The notes below the pieces were generated by a model. It saw nothing but the letters and a program-made list of their open reading frames with translations, did not search any database and was not told the origin of the DNA. A program made the position numbers and the translations under genes. This document shows positions 60,529 through 64,000 of a DNA stretch of 64,000 bases, piece by piece. Source of the DNA: Spirosoma pollinicola (GTDB taxonomy: Bacteria; Bacteroidota; Bacteroidia; Cytophagales; Spirosomataceae); NCBI RefSeq assembly GCF_002831565.1, contig NZ_CP025096.1, positions 8,698,471 to 8,762,470 on the forward strand. Reading direction: 5' to 3'. The stretch's first letter is position 1, and the number at the start of each line of letters is the position of its first letter.

Positions 60529-60572
60529 AGAGCAAGCGGGAATTACGCTACGCGATAATTCTCGCTTGCTCT
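60529..60572. other. oriT-like hairpin
   Basis: Identical to 40512-40555; preceded by CATCCGGTGTG and GGCGGTCTT. Confidence 0.55.
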
Positions 60573-60667
60573 ACGAGGTTTCTATCTGTAAATCAAGCTG
60601 TTAACTTGTATACTCTAATTTTTAAGTAAGCATTTAGTATATAATAGCGCAAAAAAGCCCATTTCCC

Positions 60668-60965
60668 GCAAGAAATAGGATTTTTTAGTATACTCACTTA
60701 TATACTGTCTTACTGAGTAGCCAGCCATGTTTCTCACCTTAAAAACCTCCCGTTGGTCGTCTTTTAAGGTGAGAAACGGCTTCTTTCTCTCCGACTGTCG
60801 AGAAAGCCCTTCAAAGTAGGGTATAATAATAGCTTAAGAAGCGACTGCCTGTAACTATCTGATTATCAATAGGGTTCAGTTTACACTTTGGAAACCGAAA
60901 GTTTACACTCTGGAAACTTTCGGTTTACGTTTTTTGCCATATTTATAAACTATAAGTTTGGAAAA
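60668..60965. repeat. Terminal overlap of 2.36-kb circle (right copy)
   Basis: Identical to 58305-58602. Confidence 0.88.
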
Positions 60966-60977
60966 CTAGCTAGCTAG
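60966..60977. other. Artificial contig linker 14
   Basis: CTAGCTAGCTAG. Confidence 0.9.
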
Positions 60978-61014
60978 ACAACCTAGTCAAGCGGATTATA
61001 AAAATATTAGCTGA
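60978..61014 (+). CDS. rep: C-terminal end of a third RepL-like protein
   Basis: The first codons of the contig read QPSQADYKNIS and a stop, matching KFDRQDYKDIG at the end of the Rep at 58652. The conserved 3' element follows, as in the other plasmids. The rest of rep should lie at the far end of this contig, beyond the window, as expected for a circle opened within rep. Confidence 0.6.
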
Positions 61015-61063
61015 AACGGACGCCGGCACTGCTGAGGAGCAACCAGGCCAGGGATAGGCTGAT

Positions 61064-61125
61064 GCACGTACTAACCGTACTTGCGCCCCGGATTGATAGC
61101 TAAAGTAGCCATCCGGGGCTTTTTT
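61064..61125 (+). ncRNA. Conserved 3' element after rep
   Basis: GTAC/GTAC small hairpin (about 61067-61080), then GCCCCGGAT/ATCCGGGGC (about 61084-61119) and a T-run. Third member of the family. Confidence 0.5.
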
Positions 61126-61155
61126 GTAGATGACTATTTAAAAGAAAATAGCTGA

Positions 61156-61536
61156 ATGGATTTAGGTCAATTACGAAAAACGATACTGGAGAAAGTCAAA
61201 GACGAGATAATCAACCAGAAGATCTCTGTTTACAGAGACGAACTACAAGCTAGTATCGAATTCAATATATCCGGTATTAAAGAATGCATCAATCAGCCTT
61301 GCAGTACACACGTTTTTATTACAAAACTCGATCTTATAGCTGATCACTTGATTGAATCGCTTACAGCAGCAGAATATATCGGCTACACCTCTTACCAGAC
61401 ACATCCCAAAGAGCATGTTCTAGGCTATCATTACTTCAAAACTCAAATGGGAGGAGTGACGCTTTATTTCAATGTACAGTTTACCATTCAGAAGAAGTTG
61501 GTTCTGTATTCCATCACTGAGAAGGCCTATATATAA
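61156..61536 (+). CDS. Hypothetical protein, 126 aa
   Basis: A soluble protein with ISVYRDELQASIEFNISGIK, a Cys pair (ECINQPC), then strands (GVTLYFNVQFTIQKKLVLYS). The pattern would fit a small effector-like or immunity protein, but nothing specific is recognised. Confidence 0.5.
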   Translation: MDLGQLRKTILEKVKDEIINQKISVYRDELQASIEFNISGIKECINQPCSTHVFITKLDLIADHLIESLTAAEYIGYTSYQTHPKEHVLGYHYFKTQMGGVTLYFNVQFTIQKKLVLYSITEKAYI

Positions 61537-61653
61537 AAAAAGCGCTTGACGTGCTTAGGGGAGTAGAAATCCAATGCCGTTTCAAACGCTCACAATAATA
61601 ACGATTTTTTCGATACATTCGTTTACTAGTGTCTGTTAGCCCGTACCGGGCTA

Positions 61654-61852
61654 GGTTTTTTTCAGGCATAAAGCACACCTAACTGTACAATTAAATTTAC
61701 CTTTGGGGGCCTTGATAATCAAGGCTGTTGAAAAGAAAAATGGGCAGAGGAAAACAGGTTTGCCATGTCCTGTTTTCCTCTTTTTTCCCCCTTGTCCTGT
61801 TCCGGCGTTCGCCCTGTGTACAGTTAGGTGTGCTTTATGCCTGAAAAAAACC
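61654..61852. repeat. 35-bp perfect inverted repeats flanking a hairpin region
   Basis: 61654-61688 is the exact reverse complement of 61818-61852. The inner half (GGCATAA, ACTGTAC) resembles the 2.2-kb plasmid pair. Between them lies AGAGGAAAACAGG/CCTGTTTTCCTCT (about 61747-61783). Confidence 0.7.
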
Positions 61853-61915
61853 TACGGGGTTTGGGGCAGTCAGCCCCAATATTACAAACGCGTCGCAGAC
61901 TCCTATTTTTGTAGC

Positions 61916-62539
61916 ATGAGTATCGACAAAACGGATCTACGTAATCGAATGGGCCGACTTCGGCAAGCGTTTTTAAAAGCTGATTGTCAATCAGTAGAGG
62001 TATTAACTGTTAAATACAAATTACCCCTTTCTTTTCTTACGTTCCTCTGTGAACTAGACCTGTTAGTTAGTCAGAAGCAGATCACTTTCTGTCGTTCAGC
62101 CGCTTGGCTCCGTGAGCCAAATATGACTTTGACTCGGTTGATCAACATTGCTACAGGAAAAACAAAGATTCAAACCGATTCTGCACCTGTTCAGTTACCA
62201 CAAACTCCTCCTGTGAGTGCAGAAATGCGCGATATGCCTATTAATACGCCTTTTCTGGGGAATGTCATCAAATCCCGTAAAAGCCTGACTATGGGCTTTA
62301 AATTGACCAATGCTAAGCAGCTTAAGGCTGAGTTAAGCTGGTATAGTAGTCAAGCTTTTGACACGATTGAAGCGAATAATCCCGAAGCTCGCCGTCGTTA
62401 TTATGAGCAAGAAGCTTTAGAAGTAGATGGTCAATTGTATCGAGTAGTCGATTTAGAGCAGCATATGCTAAAGGCGCTCAAAGAGTTTTTTGATGGGGCC
62501 GTAGTAGAAACAACCGTTAAGCGAATTCACTATAGTTAA
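61916..62539 (+). CDS. Hypothetical protein, 207 aa
   Basis: I start at ATG 61916 (MSIDKTDLRNRM) after the CGCGTCGCAGACTC block; a longer frame from 61703 would cross the inverted repeats. The N-terminal 100 residues are helical (LDLLVSQKQITFCRSAAWLRE). The C-terminus is charged with RRRYYEQEALEVDG. No family recognised. A 17-bp-stem hairpin and site S7 follow. Confidence 0.55.
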   Translation: MSIDKTDLRNRMGRLRQAFLKADCQSVEVLTVKYKLPLSFLTFLCELDLLVSQKQITFCRSAAWLREPNMTLTRLINIATGKTKIQTDSAPVQLPQTPPVSAEMRDMPINTPFLGNVIKSRKSLTMGFKLTNAKQLKAELSWYSSQAFDTIEANNPEARRRYYEQEALEVDGQLYRVVDLEQHMLKALKEFFDGAVVETTVKRIHYS

Positions 62540-62585
62540 AGTACAATGCCTGGCCACTGATCACAGTAGCCAGGCATTGTACTTT
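62538..62585. terminator. 17-bp perfect hairpin
   Basis: AAAGTACAATGCCTGGC pairs with GCCAGGCATTGTACTTT. Bidirectional terminator-like, 9 bp before site S7. Confidence 0.75.
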
Positions 62586-62593
62586 CTGGAGAG

Positions 62594-62621
62594 TTGTTGT
62601 ATAACTGATTTTATGTTATTT
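62594..62621 (+). other. pdif-like XerC/XerD site S7
   Basis: Arm TTGTTGTATAA, spacer CTGATT, arm TTATGTTATTT. Confidence 0.72.
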
Positions 62622-62679
62622 GACTTTTTGAAGAAATCAGCCAGATTTACAGTTAAGTTGCTAGATAGAAAAATGCAAA

Positions 62680-63105
62680 TTATCGTCTATGAACCCAACG
62701 ATCTAAACGCCATATATCTTTAATTTCTCCACTAAAGAGACCCAAATGGCCTTTAGAATTCATATCAAAAGTTCCAATTACAATTACGTATTGCTCATTG
62801 TAATTTTTTAGATTCTTCTGCTGCCTGATTGATTCTGATAACTCGACCCACAAGCTATTTTTTGTTAAGCCTTGGGTAAAATCCTCTTTGTGCAGATAGA
62901 TCGCGTTTCCTTCAAATTCTAAGTTCATGTAGCCAATGACTTGAACGAACTTATCATGGTATCGCTCAGGAGTAGCAATCAATTGGATAAGGGAAACTTC
63001 TTCTACTAAAGAGTCTAATGGTGTTCTCTTGGTCCCAACAGCTTGAGCTAGTAGGGTATTATTGAAACTCACGATAATCAAAGCTATCAACCAAAATTTA
63101 GCCAT
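62680..63105 (-). CDS. Secreted protein, 141 aa (OB-fold-like)
   Basis: Signal peptide (WLIALIIVSFNNTLLAQA, cleaved after AQA) and a domain with VSLIQLIATPERYHDKFVQV, FEGNAIYLHKEDF and YVIVIGTFDMNSKGHLGLFS. The strand pattern around 'V.GYMNLEFEG..IYLH' suggests an OB-type barrel. The gene is the only content of a module bounded by S7 and S8 in the same orientation. Confidence 0.65.
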   Translation of the reverse strand: MAKFWLIALIIVSFNNTLLAQAVGTKRTPLDSLVEEVSLIQLIATPERYHDKFVQVIGYMNLEFEGNAIYLHKEDFTQGLTKNSLWVELSESIRQQKNLKNYNEQYVIVIGTFDMNSKGHLGLFSGEIKDIWRLDRWVHRR

Positions 63106-63121
63106 AGAGTCGATGAAAATC

Positions 63122-63149
63122 CTGTTGTATAAGTGTGATTATGTAAACC
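63122..63149 (+). other. pdif-like XerC/XerD site S8
   Basis: Arm CTGTTGTATAA, spacer GTGTGA, arm TTATGTAAACC. Confidence 0.65.
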
Positions 63150-63247
63150 TACCCATCCGGCCAGAGATTACAAAGGGGAAAAAAAGATCTGCCTAACGCT
63201 CAACCATCCGGTTAGATAGCAAAGTGATTTCCCTTCAGAAATCAGCA

Positions 63248-63296
63248 AGAGGAAACGGGGCTAACGCCACCGTTCTCTCTTGCCCCTCCGGGGTTT
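63248..63296. other. Possible oriT hairpin
   Basis: AAGAGGAAACGG and CCGTTCTCTCTT form an imperfect hairpin with a GCTAACGCC loop, 120 bp before a mob gene, the same relative place as 46375-46420. Confidence 0.4.
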
Positions 63297-63342
63297 GATC
63301 TGATAATCAGTTAGTTGAAGGAATAATGTGTATACACAAATC

Positions 63343-63380
63343 ATTATTAATTAGTTATTATTTTATAACTAATTAATAAT
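63343..63380. promoter_or_regulatory. 16-bp perfect inverted repeat
   Basis: ATTATTAATTAGTTAT, TATTTT, ATAACTAATTAATAAT. Located 37 bp before the mob accessory gene; probable operator. Confidence 0.5.
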
Positions 63381-63416
63381 CAGACTATAAAATCATTATT
63401 TTTATCGTAAAAAAGT

Positions 63417-63770
63417 ATGCACAAGTACAAAACCATCAGTATTGAGCTAGAGACCTTTGAGACCTTTAGTCGAATGGCCGACAGTTATAAACTCACTAAC
63501 AAAGGGTTAGTAGAAGCGATGCTGCTCTATTTTCAAGCCACTAAGGCCGACCCTCGTGACCCCAAGACTGATAATCCGACCGATGCCATCAAGGCGTTGG
63601 ATCGACGGCTGATCTCCTTCATTAAGGAGCAGGAGAGGAAAACGTTGAATCCCATCAAGGAAGCTTTGTTCGAGCTAGCCAGTTCGGAAGGGGCTACTCG
63701 CAAACATGAGTTGCGAATTGTGAACAATAACGTTAAGAAGATTATCGCTCACTTGAAGATTGAGTCCTAG
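63417..63770 (+). CDS. Mobilization accessory protein
   Basis: The 117-residue protein is related to the one at 46540: KTISIELETFETFSRMADSY (RHH-like), GLVEAMLLYFQATKADPRDP and RLISFIKEQERKTLNP. It is shorter at the C-terminus. No relaxase gene follows within the 230 bases left in the window, whereas the homolog overlaps one; the plasmid may be mobilized in trans. Confidence 0.7.
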   Translation: MHKYKTISIELETFETFSRMADSYKLTNKGLVEAMLLYFQATKADPRDPKTDNPTDAIKALDRRLISFIKEQERKTLNPIKEALFELASSEGATRKHELRIVNNNVKKIIAHLKIES

Positions 63771-63926
63771 AGGAAATCTCATTTTAACTCAAGACCCAAA
63801 ATTAACTCATCTATTACTAAAAATGAGGTCAAAATATGCGTTCATAATAGAAGCTACATTGTGGCCTAAATAGGGGGTATATTTAAGAACTTAAGAAACA
63901 ACCATCTATAACTAACTGATTATCAG

Positions 63927-63983
63927 TATACCAAAAATATCCACTGGATATTTTTAAAATATCCAGTGGATATTTTTGGTATA
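63927..63983. repeat. 57-bp palindrome
   Basis: 63927-63954 is the reverse complement of 63956-63983 with one central T; each arm holds ATATCCACTGGATAT, itself a palindrome. It follows the CTAACTGATTATCA word that precedes rep in the small plasmids, so it is probably the operator or origin of the third rep. Confidence 0.6.
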
Positions 63984-64000
63984 TCTTTCATTGCTAAAAA

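Noticed and set aside
1..64000. rRNA and tRNA genes
   Set aside because: I saw no rRNA-like or tRNA-like sequence in any contig.

Overview
The window is not one natural DNA molecule. Fourteen copies of the 12-base word CTAGCTAGCTAG, which puts a stop in all six frames, join fifteen separate contigs. The main organism looks like a Cytophagales bacterium close to Spirosoma (Bacteroidota). This rests on TAnnTTTG-type promoters, DUF4249-type and other Bacteroidota lipoproteins, Bacteroidota relaxase and MobC types, and many single-domain response regulators. Five contigs (1-291, 35093-35985, 35998-36673, 36686-37337, 38653-39441) are AT-rich gene fragments of Staphylococcus type (ebh, an aldo/keto reductase, a PLD/helicase protein, polC, accA) and are most simply contamination. 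Five short contigs (304-913, 37350-37967, 37980-38640, 41965-42655, 42668-43361) are repeat ends or chimeras.

Four contigs begin and end with the same 294-298 bases, so each represents a closed circle. (1) 926-35080 is a circle of 33,857 bp that mixes plasmid and phage genes. It has an iteron-type initiator with a Toprim/DnaB-like primase-helicase, ParA with a small partner, an orphan MobC, a serine recombinase, a histidine kinase and four response regulators. It also has AntA-type antirepressors and a short siphophage tail module ending in a tape-measure protein, but no head, portal, terminase or baseplate genes that I can recognise. (2) 43374-58292 is a 14,621 bp mobilizable plasmid: Rep_3-type initiator with iterons and a DnaA box, relaxase operon, HicAB, an HTH/coiled-coil protein that may be a segregation protein, and several accessory genes. 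(3) 39454-41952 and (4) 58305-60965 are cryptic plasmids of 2,205 and 2,363 bp. Each has one RepL-like gene, one lipoprotein gene and a shared set of hairpins. The last contig (60978 to the window end) is a third, larger relative of these.

The most interesting feature is a set of eight 28-bp sites built like XerC/XerD dif sites (11-bp arm, 6-bp spacer, 11-bp arm). They separate accessory genes on the 14.6-kb plasmid and on the last contig. This matches the pdif-module arrangement known from Acinetobacter plasmids, here in Bacteroidota replicons. Other unexplained structure includes hairpins in the small plasmids whose stems differ while pairing is kept, a 1-kb gene-free array of about 16 degenerate repeats (33229-34243), and AT-rich palindromes before several operons of the 33.9-kb circle. 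There is also a structured leader at 14360-14607, and a BLUF domain and a receiver domain that have each lost the key residue.

The parts appear to form a plasmid community. The 14.6-kb plasmid carries relaxase genes and an oriT-like hairpin. The 2-kb plasmids carry a similar hairpin but no relaxase, so they may be mobilized in trans. Xer recombination by the host could exchange single-gene modules between the larger plasmids.
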